From contig OZ029917.1 in the NCBI GenBank assembly GCA_964023275.1, forward strand, positions 23,174,488 through 23,238,487: a stretch of DNA of 64,000 bases, given 5' to 3'. Source of the stretch: Norana najaformis (Eukaryota; Annelida; Clitellata; Crassiclitellata; Hormogastridae). The notes under the pieces were generated by a model. It was not told where the DNA came from and did not search any database. It saw nothing but the letters and a program-made list of their open reading frames with translations. The position numbers and the translations under genes were made by a program. Of this stretch, positions 30,170 to 42,275 are shown in pieces. Numbering within the stretch: the stretch's first letter is position 1; each line of letters begins with the position of its first letter.

Positions 30170-30990
30170 GGGTTATTCTTACATATACTCAATATATTTG
30201 GTTGGGCACTAGGCAGCAATTGGATAAAATCAATCTACCTGTACTACATTTAGAGTTTCCTCACATCACCTTCTCAGTCACCGTTTTTGACCTTGGCATT
30301 GAGTTGGATCAGGAGCTCTCTTTTAAGGCTCAGGTACATCGTCTTTGTCCTAGTTGCAACTACCAGCTACGGCAACTTCGTGTTGTCTCACGTTCTCTCT
30401 CAGTCACCTCGTCTAAGACTCTGGTTCATGCATTTGTCACTAGTCGGTTGGATTACTGCTCTTCTTTATATGTTGGACTCCCGGATGTACGGCTTTTGTG
30501 CCTGGAACGTGTGTTGCGGGCGGCTGCACGGCTCATTGGTGGCATCTCTAGGTTTGGTCATGTCTCTGATTTCATGCGAGATGAGTTGCACTGGCTTCCT
30601 ATGAGTCAATGCATCCACTATAGGGTCATCGTCTTTGTTTGGAACTCCTTGTTGGGTATTGCCCCCTCTTACTTGGGGGAGCTTTGCCTACCTGTCCTGT
30701 CCAATTTGGGACGTGCTTCTCTTCGCTCTACTGCTAGTGGTAATCTATTAGTGCCTCGCTCTCGCACCTCGACCATGCAGCGTCGTGCTTTCTCTGTTGC
30801 TGGCCCAACCCTCTGGAATGGACTTTCTGTTACACTCCGTCTTCTACCCCGGGACTTTACTTCTATCTTCTATTCTTCTCTTAAGACTGTTCTCTTTCGT
30901 CGAGGTTGGTTTGGGAGCGCTTCTGAGTAGTTTTCTTGAAGGGGCGCCATATAAGTGTTCCGTACAAATAAATAAATAAAATAAATAAGA
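30170..30990 (+). mobile_element. LINE ORF2 C-terminal fragment with (AAATA)n tail
   Basis: The plus-strand frame (stop at 30930) reads YIWLGTRQQLDKINLP, FDLGIELDQELSF, RLDYCSSLYVGLPDVRL, LERVLRAAARLIGGISR, LHWLPMSQCIHYRV, APSYLGELC, RAFSVAGPTLWNGL and SLKTVLF. It is a typical end of a CR1-like ORF2, and the frame is intact through this part. The 3'UTR gaaggggcgccatataag is followed by an AAATA-rich tail ending near 30990. The 5' end was lost before the reverse transcriptase palm. Confidence 0.88.
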
Positions 30991-31159
30991 CGAAACTGAT
31001 GAAGAGGTTTTGCGATAGATATAGGCCTATAGCATCAGATAGTCGGTGATTTGGTAATAAAATTATAGGAAACGGTTAGAAACGCTTTATTATCCACGTT
31101 TTAAATTTTCCTTATAAAATTGGTTCAATCTAGTTAGTCTAGGCTAGGCTAGGCTAGTT

Positions 31160-32116
31160 TAGTCTAGCTAGTATTGCATGGACTATGGATGTGGCAATGG
31201 TAGATGCAGTTTTTGGTTGAAGATAATAGGGTGAGGAATGCAGAAGCAAATGTTTCAGAGTGATTATCGACATGTATTTTGAAGTCACCTGTAATCAGAA
31301 ATTCATGACTTGTAATTGCGGCAGTGGAAAGGAGGGTGGTAATTTCTTTCAAGAAGACCGATGGAGGATTTGAATATGAAGAGGAGGATGGAGGGCGATA
31401 TACATTAAAGACAGTCAGATTTGTGTGAGGAAGTTCAAGTGTAATTGATGCACATTCAAACGAGTGGAAACAGTCACCAGGTGAGTCTAGAACTGTTGGC
31501 AGGTTCCCGGGTCAGAAACGCAATACCACCACCAGTTGGGCTCATGTTGGCAGAGGTAGATGATTTGCAAGGACAAAGTGTACTGTAAAGATGGTAGGCA
31601 GGAAGAATACGGTCTTCATAATGAGCAAGAGTTGTGTTTAAATTGAACCTAGTTTCAGACAAGGCAAATATTGACATATTGGCGGTTGAGAGAAGAGGAC
31701 TATATCATTAATTTCTTGGGAATTTTAAGGATGCGGTAATGATCAAATTAAGAAGCGGCTGTTGTCTGTATTTAGAATATTGTCAAGGATGCTGGAGGAT
31801 AAAATTCTTAAAGGAGGAGGTGGTGGATAGGTAGAAGGAGGTGAGGGAAGAGGACACGAATGAAGATCTAGTGGGCCAGGATTTGGGTGGATGTCCCCGG
31901 AGAGTAGGATCAGTATGTTGAAAATGGTATGGCGGGTAAGGTGTCGCGGTGGTCGTCTGAGAGATGAACTAGGAAGAACGATAAAGGAATAAAAGACATT
32001 TGTCCATACTGCATTGTAGCATTGCCAAATTTGGGGGCAGTAAAATGTTTGGCTGATGGAATTATGTAGAGCAAGCTGGTGTGGGAGGGTTGGCAACTGA
32101 TATGGAAGGCAATCAT
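31160..32116 (-). mobile_element. LINE endonuclease fragment with 2A-like motif
   Basis: Minus-strand frames encode, in order: a leader with LILLSGDIHPNPGP (the 2A-like motif is at 31872-31898), then FALSETRFNL and GGGIAFLTREP (apurinic-type endonuclease), then FLITGDFKIHVDN (catalytic GDFN-like block, N replaced by K). Frames are broken between the blocks, so this is a decayed 5' part of an APE-type LINE. 2A-like NPGP motifs are known near the N-terminus of some such LINEs. Confidence 0.8.
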
Positions 32117-32981
32117 GTAGCGCAGGCCGAAATTAAGAAGAATGATTGATAGATACTTTACGTGAGAAATTTAAGATCTAAGATGGCGTGAGCGTTAGAT
32201 GAAGCTAAAATGGTTCAAAGTACAGTACAAACCTAAGCATCGTTCTAGAGACAACTCTGTACATGAAAGCCTCTATTACAACCTCCCAGCAACCCATCCC
32301 AACCTTATCACATGACAAACAGAATGCAATGATTTCTAATTTGCGTCCCGAGACCTTTATCATTGGAATCGTTGTGTAGTACTTTTCACGCTTCGTATTG
32401 CTTATTTCGAAAGGGAAAATAAAGCTCGCTTGGAATATCATAGTGCTCGTTGTTATTTACGATGCACTTGGGTTTTCTCGTCGCGTAAATTTATTGCTTG
32501 CGAGAGGCCCGTGCCTGAACTGTTAAATTTGGCAGTAATTGGGACAGTTACATAAGAACTCGGTTACCATAGACTATCTGCTAGAGAAATAGACCTACGT
32601 GTTTCTGGTGCTAACGACAACTTCTGCCGTCTATCCACGGCTAGAAATATGTAGCTTCTACGAAACGGGTCTGAATTGCTGCTCATCAGAGTTTTAAATC
32701 GAATAATGAGTGAATTTCATATCGAATAACTGGTGAGTGGTTGGTATTATACCTGTAGAACACATGCTTTGTGGCGTTCCTAGGCTGTTATCAGGCAAAG
32801 GGTCAAAAGTTGTTCCGAATCAGTGGTTTTTACTCTCACATGACCACTTCATGTTTATCTATGTAGCTTAAAATAGATCGCTTGACTTTTCGTCCTGAAT
32901 TTGAACGTTTTCTAGCGTTTAATTTTCCTAGCAGCTTGTTAGGCCTACTTTGTAATTCAAATTCATTCAAACTATAGAACA

Positions 32982-35900
32982 ATGGAGGATATGAACGACA
33001 TAACGACGTGTTGCATCTGCGCCGAGATGTTCCGAGATCCAAGGATACTGCCTTGTCTTCACACGTTCTGTCTCAGATGTCTTGAGGAGACTAGAGTGAA
33101 ATCAGACATAAAGCTAGAGGATACTATGCCTTGTCCAGTTTGCAGGCAACACTTCGCCATTCCATCGGATGGGCTTGATGGTATTAAGAAAAACTCCTTC
33201 GTGCAGAGACTGACGGAAATAGTCAATGTTTCAAAGCCAGTTAAGAACAAAGTATCATGTGATGTCTGCCTTGCAAACGCTGATGATACTACAGTAGAAC
33301 TTGCGGATGCTTCAACGTACTGCATAGAATGTCGAGACAACTTATGCGATACTTGTTCCTTGCACCACAAGCGACAGAAGTTAAGCCGAAGCCACCAAGT
33401 TGTGTTTTATGGAAGCCAGGTGAAAGAAGAATTGTTCAAGAGGTTTGTTGCACAATTCTGTGACCAACACGATATGGAACAACTGAAGATGTACTGCGCC
33501 GACTGCAAGAAAGTGATTTGCATCGTGTGTTTTGCCGAGAGCCATCAGCTACACAAATGTTCAGACGTCCACAAAGTGGCAGAACGCTTTAAGTGTGAAC
33601 TTGAGATTGACATTGAGAAAGTCGTTGAAGCTTTTACTGAAGCCGCTGCAAGAAAACGGGAATTACAGAAACAAAAGAAAGAGTTCATTGAAGGACTAGA
33701 TATCACAGAGAAAGCCATAACCGACAGAGCAATTAACCTGAAAAAGCTTGTGGACGATCAAACTAAGTGTTTGCTCGATGAACTGGCTGCGGTGAAGACA
33801 AAACAACTGAAAGAGATTGAAACCAGTCAGGAGGAGATTGTTATTTATCTTGCAGCAATCAACAGTTTTCAGAGGTACTGCAATGAAATTAAATCCAAAG
33901 GAACGCCTAGCGACATCTGTCGTTATACTGATGATTTGCATGCCAGAGGGAAAGACTTGAGAGGAATCCATAAAACCAACATTCCCTTACCGACTTCTTC
34001 TTTCAAGTTATGTTTTGAAGCCTCAAAACTGGAAGAATTTTTGAAAATGGAAAACCTTGTTGGCAGCATCAAAGGTACGAATTTCCCCACAGAGCCAAGT
34101 TCTTTGGGTCCATTGTGGATCCGCATTGTGCTACAATTGACAACCAATGGCCATGCGTTGGCCCAACGATGAAACTGTCAAAGTTATACTGTAGAATGCA
34201 TGATTTAAATAACAATAGATTACACTGCATTTCAATTATGAAATGATACTGCGAGCAAAAAGACAGTATATCACCAACTAAAAAGAATACTTACACAGAG
34301 AAGTGGTAACCTTAGAAAAATCTTAGCTTGAAAATAATTTGACTTGAAAACAATCACGGAACTGTTAATGGTACATATCTGCTAAATTCTATGGATAGGC
34401 TAATAGCTGACTGATCAAATGCAGCTCAGTGTCATGAATTTGTTGTAAATGGTTGTCTTTCTGTTAAACAAGATTATTTTGGGAAGTGTAAGAGTAAAAC
34501 TTAAAAGCCCTTCTAAGTAAAGTTTGGTGGCTAAAATTTAGGCTAAAGGTTTATCAGACTGATAGAAGATTGAAACCACAACATTAAGATAAGAGCGAAG
34601 TTTAATTGGGCGATATATCTATTTATTACCGCTGGAGTCTAAAGTATAAGCTTAACAATTTCACTTGCAGTGCATTTGGTTACAAATAAAGCCAAGCTGA
34701 AAAGGAATGAACAGACACAACAAGGTAAACGCAATAACTGCCTTTAAATTTCATTGGCAGGCCTAACAATCTTAAGGTTTAGTAATCTGAGAATTTCAAG
34801 ATATCTGGAGTTTAGTAATTTCTTTCAAAGTGGACCTTAGTTACTGAACCTGAACCGATTGCACTCTTAGTTGAGAAGTTATTAAACGCAAAACACCAAT
34901 ACTGTTCACCCCATACAGCTTCTGTTATTACGCATTTTCTGATATTATATATTAACATACTTACTAGACGAAGCAGTAAAAGTTCTGGTGTTCTCGTGGT
35001 AGCAATAACACTGATGATTGAGTTATAAAGTTATTATTGTTACAGGCTTCTACTACCAAAAATTATACATATAAACTATTTTCTTGTCTTCCATTTTATA
35101 TTTCCCATGTTTAGCCAAGCTGGCTAAATAATTATTTCGGTTGCAGCTTTGTTTCAGTTGCAGTCAACCTAATCAAGAGACTCAGTGTTCCGTCTGCCAT
35201 TCGGGGAATGACTAAGCTACAGAACAAAATCTATGTCCTCTGTGGTGTTAACGACTCGCGTGATCGTTACATTAACACTGTTGATGTTTATGAAGATCAG
35301 CATCCCTTTCAGCTTGTGAAGAAAGTCCAGGAAAAAGATACTCGAAATTATCGCGATATTGTATCATCTAACAAACTGAAATGTCTGTTTGTCTCTGACA
35401 CGTGGAACGGATGCATCTTAAAGGTTACTATAGATGACTATCGAGTGACTCAGTGGTTGTCCAAAGTAGGCGAATCATTCTCGCTGTCAGTCTCCAGTGA
35501 TGGTTATCTCCTACTTTTGAGGAATGGTGAACCGTCAAGTAGGCCTACACTGGAATTCTACGGATCGGACGCCAAGCTCAAACAAATTGTTGCACTGTCC
35601 AGTGACATTGTATGTCCAGTACATGTTACTCAACTACAGAGTGGACAGTTCTTCATCATTCACAGGTTGAGTGATGCAAATCGTGGACCTTGGGTCATTA
35701 GTCAACTGAGCCGCGATGGAATGGTTACTCGTCAGTTTAACCCAAAAGAAGAGTCTGGATTAATGAGATGTCCTCGCGATTTGTGTGTGGATTCAGACAA
35801 CAACAAATTGTTCGTGGCTGACAGTGAGAATCATAATGTTGTTGAACTAGACTTAAATTCACTCCAGTTGATTCGAATTCTTTTGACTAAGAAACAAAAC

Positions 35901-36005
35901 GTGATCTGTGACCCTTGCAGGTTGCATTACGACATGCTCCAGAAGCAGCTGCTTATAGCACATTTAAATAAACTGGACATTTACGAAGTTATTAGGTCTA
36001 ACTAA
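32982..36005 (+). CDS. TRIM-type RING/B-box protein, two exons, 646 aa
   Basis: Exon 1 32982-34074 (donor AAAG|gtacga), exon 2 35158-36005 (acceptor tttgtttcag), phase 1, 1941 nt. The RING finger C3HC4 ligands are C10, C13, C25, H27, C30, C33, C51 and C54. A B-box1-like region starts at C93/C96. B-box2 (FCDQHD, CADCKKVICIVC, HQLHKC) lies at about 158-200. A coiled coil follows to about 330. Exon 2 encodes a beta-propeller-like C-terminus with repeated strands (IYVLCGVNDSR, CLFVSDTWNGCI, KLFVADSENHNVVEL), as in NHL-type TRIM proteins. Known role of the family: E3 ubiquitin ligase; the substrate is unknown. Reading through the exon 1 donor would end at 34172 after 396 residues. The ORF is intact. 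Confidence 0.88.
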
Positions 36006-36274
36006 ATTTAATTTTAAGCTATATAAAACTAATATTTATTTCTTACTATATTTTGAAAGAAAGAACACTTGCTTTGCCATATGCATAAGGAACAACCAGC
36101 CTATGTTTCATGTTGTTCAGTCATTACTGACATACACATTTACAAATTACAGAATTAATTCAGTGTGCAAAACTTATTTATTAGATTAATTGATGACACT
36201 TAATTTAGCAGATAGCTGATTATTTTTATCGTAATCTAATTGAAATGACATATGTTATCGTACTGAAGGCGCGA

Positions 36275-36623
36275 AATAAATTTTTTAGGCCTATCGCTAC
36301 AGTTGAGTTAGTTGAGGGATTTTGTCTAGTGTTTGAGTTTGGTGTTAACACCAAAGTTCTGTTGTGTTTGATTAAGACATAACTTGCTTTTAATATTGTG
36401 ATCTATTTATTAGTAATATATGCTCTCCGATTTTTTCACAAAGTTCTCCCACAGTAGTTCTCCCTACAGTAGAGTTTGTCGTTATTATGGGCTTGCTTCG
36501 AAAAACATATGATCGGTTTACTGTAGGTGTCCGGCGTCCAAGACATCCGTTGTTTATCTACAGTATCTTGTTCATTTCGATGGAATATTAGATTTTAGCT
36601 TGTATATAGCGAATTTAAATAAA
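36275..36623 (+). terminator. Two candidate poly(A) signals of the TRIM gene
   Basis: AATAAA at 36275-36280 and at 36618-36623, about 270 and 610 bases after the stop. The first is followed by a T-rich run. Either or both could be used. Confidence 0.55.
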
Positions 36624-36664
36624 GAGTTTCAAATATCAGGACTTTTAATGTCTGCCTTTTGGAG

Positions 36665-36965
36665 TTAAACTTTGCTTTGGATTTGATGCGCTTTGTACGG
36701 TTTTTCTTTAGTATGAGTTTTTATGTGTTTTTCAAGATCACCCTTCCGTGCAAGTGCTTTCTGACATGAATTGCTATTGTACGGTTTTACTCCAGCATGT
36801 GTTCTACAGTGGACTTCAAGATGATTCTTCCATGTAAATGTTTTGTTAAATAACCCACATTTGGAGGGATTCTCAAAAGTGTGTGTTCTCTCGTGGCCTT
36901 GGAGAATGAAGTTCCATGCAAATGTTTTGCTACAAAATTCACACTTGAATCGTTTTTTTTTATGG
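36665..36965 (-). pseudogene. Decayed C2H2 zinc-finger fragment
   Basis: The minus-strand frame ends at a TAA (36665-36667) and holds three C2H2 repeats with TGEKP-like linkers. The first is intact (CEFCSKTFAWNFILQGHERTH). The second has lost a zinc cysteine (KCGLFNKTF), and the third has lost its first cysteine (SNSCQKAL). Upstream, the frame changes at a run of nine A/T bases near 36955, after which the reading would be EELEMGAGIHTI. It is either a pseudogene or the end of an old zinc-finger exon. It lies directly behind the TRIM gene on the opposite strand. Confidence 0.65.
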
Positions 36966-37129
36966 TATGAATTCCAGCTCCCATTTCCAATTCTTCAACA
37001 GAGTTGGCACATTACAGAGGTAGAAATAGCAGAGCTACAAAATGCCAAGTGTTCTGAAACTTACTTAATGTGACCAGAGGAGTGGATGGATGCACTAGTC
37101 GATGTAATAGTTTCATATCCCACAAGTGA

Positions 37130-37235
37130 GACGTAGTGGAGGTTCTCATTTGCTTTTCTTGGCCCTTGAGCTGGCAATGGACAAATCCCAATCTCCTGGA
37201 CACCCGGCTAGTGCATCGCAGGACTTGCCTTTTAC
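37130..37235. repeat. Dispersed repeat related to 24450-24560
   Basis: Shares ctcatttgcttttcttggcc, cttgagctggcaatgga and aaatcccaatctcctgga with the copy downstream of tektin-1, same orientation. No ends definable. The rest of 36990-37775 has no supported gene. Confidence 0.5.
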
Positions 37236-37775
37236 TTTCAAGCTTATGCCGGTATCAAATTCTACTGTTTGGTGACAGAGGTATGGTGTGCACAAACAAC
37301 TTGCTAAGGTTCATTACGTGGATTCGAAACCGCAACTGCAAGAACATTGAACACATGTAATAGTTGTAATAGTTGAGAAAGGTGTAGGGGCATGAATCTG
37401 AAACAAGCTGAAACGTATGAATTTTGAGTTTAGTTCTGAACAACAATAGAAAACTGACGGAACGCATACAACGGGTCAGTGAATTCTATAGCTTTGAACC
37501 AGCCCACGGTGAACATCTTATACACTGTTCTATGCGAGACAGTCAAAATAACCGTGAATTAGTTTTAAATAAAAGTCAAATGTGATTAGAAAAGAAGAAT
37601 AATTAGGAAAGATAGAAAAATAAAAAAAAACTATAGGCAGTTAAGGAGCACGCAGTTTTGCAGTGTTTCTGGCACAGACAGACTTTTGAAACATTTTAAA
37701 TATCTGCGGAATATTCACCCTTGCCACAGTCAAACTTCGCTGGAACGCTTATCTGCGTTACTATCCCTGCGACTC

Positions 37776-38560
37776 GTTATCGTAATCGTATTCCCGAGAT
37801 TTCTACAGCGCCCAGCGAAAGCCGCGCCGCGGGGACCAGCTTATTCACAGGCGCTCAGTCAAAACAAAATCGACAGGCAAAAGGGTTCGGTTCCAGGTCA
37901 AGATCCAAGTCAGACGGAGACAGCGTGGCAGCTACGGAGGTGGTGTTTAGGGTTGGGGAGGAGAGATTAGAGGAAGAAGGGGTCTCAGGATAGGATCTGT
38001 GAAAGAGGCATGCTTTGAGTTTTGAGTGAAAGGCCGAAGCAGAAATTGCAAGCGGTGGAGCATCGATGAGTTTGTATGATGGGTCAGAAAACTGTCGCAG
38101 TTCTGGGGAAGTTTGTTCCAGAGTGGCGGGGCAGCTATGGCTATGGAGCGATTACTAAATTTTTGAGCATGATTGGGATGAGGTTTCCGATATTTTGACG
38201 GAGAAAGAGCGGGAGGAGAGGTAGGATTGTATCCAGGTTAGAGCAGTGTCAGTAAAATCGAACCAGGTTGAAAGTCTTTGGAGCAAGATGTTGTGGTCAA
38301 TGGTGTCATAGGGTGCTGAAATATCAAGGAGCCAGAGACAAGAGACTTGTTGGTGAGAGATGACAGAAACAAGCTTGTTGTAGACAATGTAGAGGGAAGT
38401 GAGTAGGATTTCAGTTGAGTGGCGTTTAGTGAAACCGGACTGGCATAGATTAAGGAGTCAATTTGAAGTTAGATGGTCACTGATCCTGGAGAGGACAATC
38501 CTTTCAGTTAATTTGGGCGCTGTAGAAATCTTGGAATTACGAACAAGATAGTGTTTGAAA
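37776..38560 (-). mobile_element. Rearranged LINE: RT core joined to C-terminus and ATTACG-tail 3'UTR
   Basis: This copy ties the dispersed CGTAAT-edged repeat to a LINE. Minus-strand reading gives PKLTERIVLSRISDHL, a stop, CQSGFTKRHSTEILL, WLLDISAPYDTIDHNILLQR and ALTWIQSYLSSRSFSVKI (reverse transcriptase). It then jumps to APPLWNKLPQNC (ORF2 end), then the subtype 1 3'UTR with gcgccgcggggaccagctt and the ATTACG tail at 37776. At 38512-38541 a short piece of the same 3' end occurs in inverted orientation, next to the RT start. Confidence 0.85.
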
Positions 38561-40440
38561 AGAAGGGAAAATTACCAGTAGAGAGGGAGAGGTTAACTAT
38601 TAACCTCTCCTTCCAACTATTAACCAGTAGAGAGGGAGAGGTTAACTAATAACCTGTTAACTATTAAGAGGTTAACCGACTAAATAACACTTAAAAACAA
38701 CGTCAACGTTTGAGGCCTGTCATTATTATTAATATTGTTGTCATAATTTACATTATAAGCCTAATTTTTATTATATGCAGGATATGCCCAAAACATTAAT
38801 TAGTCTAATGCTGCATTTTATGGGCCAGGTTGGGCCTGAGACCCTTGCATGAAAAGCAAAGCCCCCAAAATGGTCCCAGACCGACTCTGCAAGGGTTGAG
38901 TTAACCTTTTACGCGGCATCCGAAGCTATCCGTTTATGTTGACTGTTAATATAAGCAGTACACCGAACGACCAGTTTATATGCACTAACTGTAATTGCAA
39001 AATGTGTAAATGTACCGCATCTCTGCAAGAGAAACTATAATCAGAGTCGCTCCCTATGCTAATCTAAATTATGTTTAAGTTCCCTACGAACACGAAATAT
39101 CACCAGAAAAGAATAAGTGCTAAGATAGCTAGAAAAGTCAACACTGGTGGGCTTACACACAAATCCAGAGCTCAGCCAACGGATTCCCCCCATTCGGAGT
39201 TGGCAATTGATACAATTTGTTCTTTGGCCCAGGACCATGTAGCATTGAGGATGAGGAACAACAACGACAGGCGATGAATTCCACCAGAACGTTGTTTATT
39301 AGCCGACCGAATGATCCGCTTATTTCAAATGGTTGTTATGAAGAGTCAAACGACGGTCCAGTTTAAGAGAACTGTTTATACTACACATATAAAACATAGA
39401 CCGAACAGCCATTACTTTATGTACTATCAAAGTGAACTATTTATAAGTAGACATATTAAATAGTAGACTGAATGGCCATCTATCTGAACTGTTTATTTAT
39501 CAATAGCAGGCCGGTTTATGTGAAGTGTTTATACATATATTTTCGGCGATCTATGATGGCACAGTTTTGTTTTGTTTCTGGGTCCGTTTGTGTTGATAAT
39601 CGTTGATAAATGATAGTCTGCGGCAAATGGATATCGATTTCTGAATTTTATTAATATAAATAAATATATACGTTCTCTAAGTAGTTATTGCTGTCAAAAC
39701 ATGCAGTTTTATTTGGTCTGGGCGTTTCGCATGACAAACGATGTTATTGGCCAGAATGGATGCAATCGAGGTGTTATTCGCAACAACAATGAGTAGATAA
39801 TAAATACACGTCCTGTGGACAATTATTATGAATGATTGAATAACGAATGATGTGTCGAGATCATCTAGTCTAGGCCTACTTCTGTTTCAATGATACTATC
39901 TTATTTTGAAGTCCCCTCTGCATTCGCTGAATGCGAGGTCAGTCATGGATAGATGCAAATTAGTAGGCCCCTATCTTGAATTTAAAGGAGGCACTCGTAT
40001 CTAAAATCAAGGCTCGAAAGTCGGCTAACAAAATGCGACAAATCAGTGTTGTCTGTATATGAAATTCTGGTGAATTTAGTTTTTATAATCTTCTGTGGCG
40101 TCAAAATAACTGTCCGCAGTATCAAGTAACTGCAGTTTAACAGGTTAGCTGATCAAGATCCCTATTGCTCATGCATAATGACGAGTCTGTGACACCCCAG
40201 GCTGCAGGGACTCTTGAACTAAAACCTCATAGCTGCCTAAACGGTACTAAAGAAGACTCGAACATGCGCTCTGCATGTTACAGGGCGGACATCCAACAAA
40301 TCAGCTGCCATCCAGATGCCATGCTTCCCTGCTGCAGACAACTCGACCGGCTGTATGCGCCACTGCAATAGGCTACATCTGGGCTAATTGAGGTGGTGAG
40401 TGTGACGTATGTATCCATGGCCAGAAATCGTTGAAATACG
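38561..40440. other. Intergenic region, no supported gene
   Basis: Near 38575-38665 the block agagggagaggttaacta is repeated with inverted partners (taacctctcc). ORFs at 39071 and 40165 show no recognisable motif. Confidence 0.45.
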
Positions 40441-40599
40441 GCATTCTGTGTGAAAACAGTGCAGTGTAAGTGACATCGTGGCCGACATTATCTGCGACAT
40501 TTCGATCTCGACTAGGCCTAACTCAGCAGCTGATCGCAGCCGATCCATTCAGCCACCGAGGGCGATGGCACTCGCATCTCTTTTAGACGACCAGATAGA

Positions 40600-40930
40600 G
40601 TGTGTGACACATACAGACAGACAGGCAGACAGACAGACAGGTGCAGAAGCGCAGACAGAAAGATAAAACGTAGAAACACAGGCAGGCAGACAGACAACAA
40701 GGCTGGCGGGCAGGCATGCAATCAGACAGGCAGTTAGACAGACAGACATAGAGATACAGAAGAACCGAGAGACAGGACACAGCCATTGATATCAAAACAT
40801 AGGTCTTTCCTGCACACACTTGTAGCTATGTAGCCAGAAATAGAGAGGCATAGGTAGAGACAGACAGAGTCAGAGACAGTGGTAGAAACAGAGGCAGAGA
40901 CAACATCACAGACAGAGACATAATGCACGC
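40600..40930. repeat. (CAGACAGG)-type and GACA repeats
   Basis: Degenerate CAGA/GACA tandem repeats for about 330 bases. They create several open frames on the minus strand (Cys/Leu/Ser-rich) that are not genes. Confidence 0.85.
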
Positions 40931-41369
40931 TTGCGTATTACCAAACCGTGCTAACGAAGAGAATGAGTCCCGACTGCAACTCAATAATTCACATTAACAA
41001 TCGATATATTAAATATGTGTGGGAGATTTGGTGGACTTTACGCCAATAAATGCAAATAGAGAAATATTAGGCTATACGTGTTTATGTCTGTTTATTTGCC
41101 TGTGTGCGAGTATGTCGACATGCGCAGGTCTATCTGTCTCTTTCTGTCCGCGTGTTTACGCATTTTCAACCAAATAACTCACTGCGCTGGTGTGTGTGCA
41201 ACTGCGCGGAGTAAAAATGCAGCAGTAACTCAGAGGCAATTCCTTGAGGAGGACTGACCGCCGAAGAAATGAGACAGCGGCAGAGGAAGCCGATGTGGAA
41301 TGAAGGATGACAAACGACGAGGAACAAAGAACGAGAGGCGCTAAATTATGCAGCGTCTAAGTATGATTA

Positions 41370-41900
41370 CTGTCACGTGTTGCTTGTGTGCGCTGACGTT
41401 CAGAGACAGCAAAAGGAGAGGATGCGGCAGGAGGGCAAGCATAAAGAGGAAGCAAAAAGGAAAGAGAGGATGGAGAACAAAAAGGACACGAAGAGATACA
41501 GAAAAAAGAGACGTAGGAGAATAAGAACAGGAAAGGAGATCATGTTTCCAAAGCGAGGGTAGTATGAGACGAATGAATCATTAGGCGACGGGAAAGAATA
41601 ATTCTGAGATATGTGGCAGAGAACATCGGAAGCAACACTGCGTCGAGTAGGAAAGCAGGTTATGAGAGGATGCAGATGGATGGAAATTGTGGGGTTAGAA
41701 ATGTAAGAGTGAGAGAAATAGAAGATGCATGAAAGAGAGAAATCAATGAGAGATAAGTGAAAGAAAGAAAAAAGAAAAGAGAGAAAAATTATCGAGAAGT
41801 GAAAGACAGAAAAATTAATAAGAGAAAAATAAAATACAGAAAGAAAGTGAAAGAGAAATGAAAAAAGGACCGAAATGGATGAGAAATAAATGAGAGAATG
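41370..41900. repeat. Purine-rich (GA) tract
   Basis: The plus strand is strongly biased to A and G for about 500 bases (aggaaagagaggatgg, agaaagaaaaaagaaaag). The open minus-strand frame of 193 codons (41400-41981) is a low-complexity Ser/Phe product of the skew. Confidence 0.75.
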
Positions 41901-42128
41901 CACCCTGAAACGGGAAATTCTGTTTATCGATTTCAGTTCTAAGAGAATCCAATGAAATAATGCGATGAAGAAAATTGTCATTTGTCAAAAAACTGCCTGT
42001 GATATGAACCAAAAAGACGACAACAACCAGTGATTGATTGTCCACAAAATAAAAGCCTAGCGAGTGGAAAACAATTTACTTATCGCCTTTGGGAGGTTAT
42101 TGACAGGAGCTATATAGATACTCAGATG

Positions 42129-42275
42129 CAATCGTAATCGTAATTCCGAGATTTCTACAGCGCCCGACGAAAGCCGCGCCGCGGGGACCAGCTTATTCAC
42201 AGGCGCTCAGTCAAAACAAAATCGATAGGCAAAAGGGTTCAGTTCCAGGTCAAGATCCAAAAGTCAGACAGCGTG
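42129..42275 (-). mobile_element. 5'-truncated LINE 3' end, ATTACG-tail family, subtype 1
   Basis: 'gcaatcgtaatcgtaattcc' on the plus strand, then cgccgcggggaccagctt and ggttcagttccagg. Near-identical to the copies at 11964, 37776 and 50324. 3'UTR only. Confidence 0.85.
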
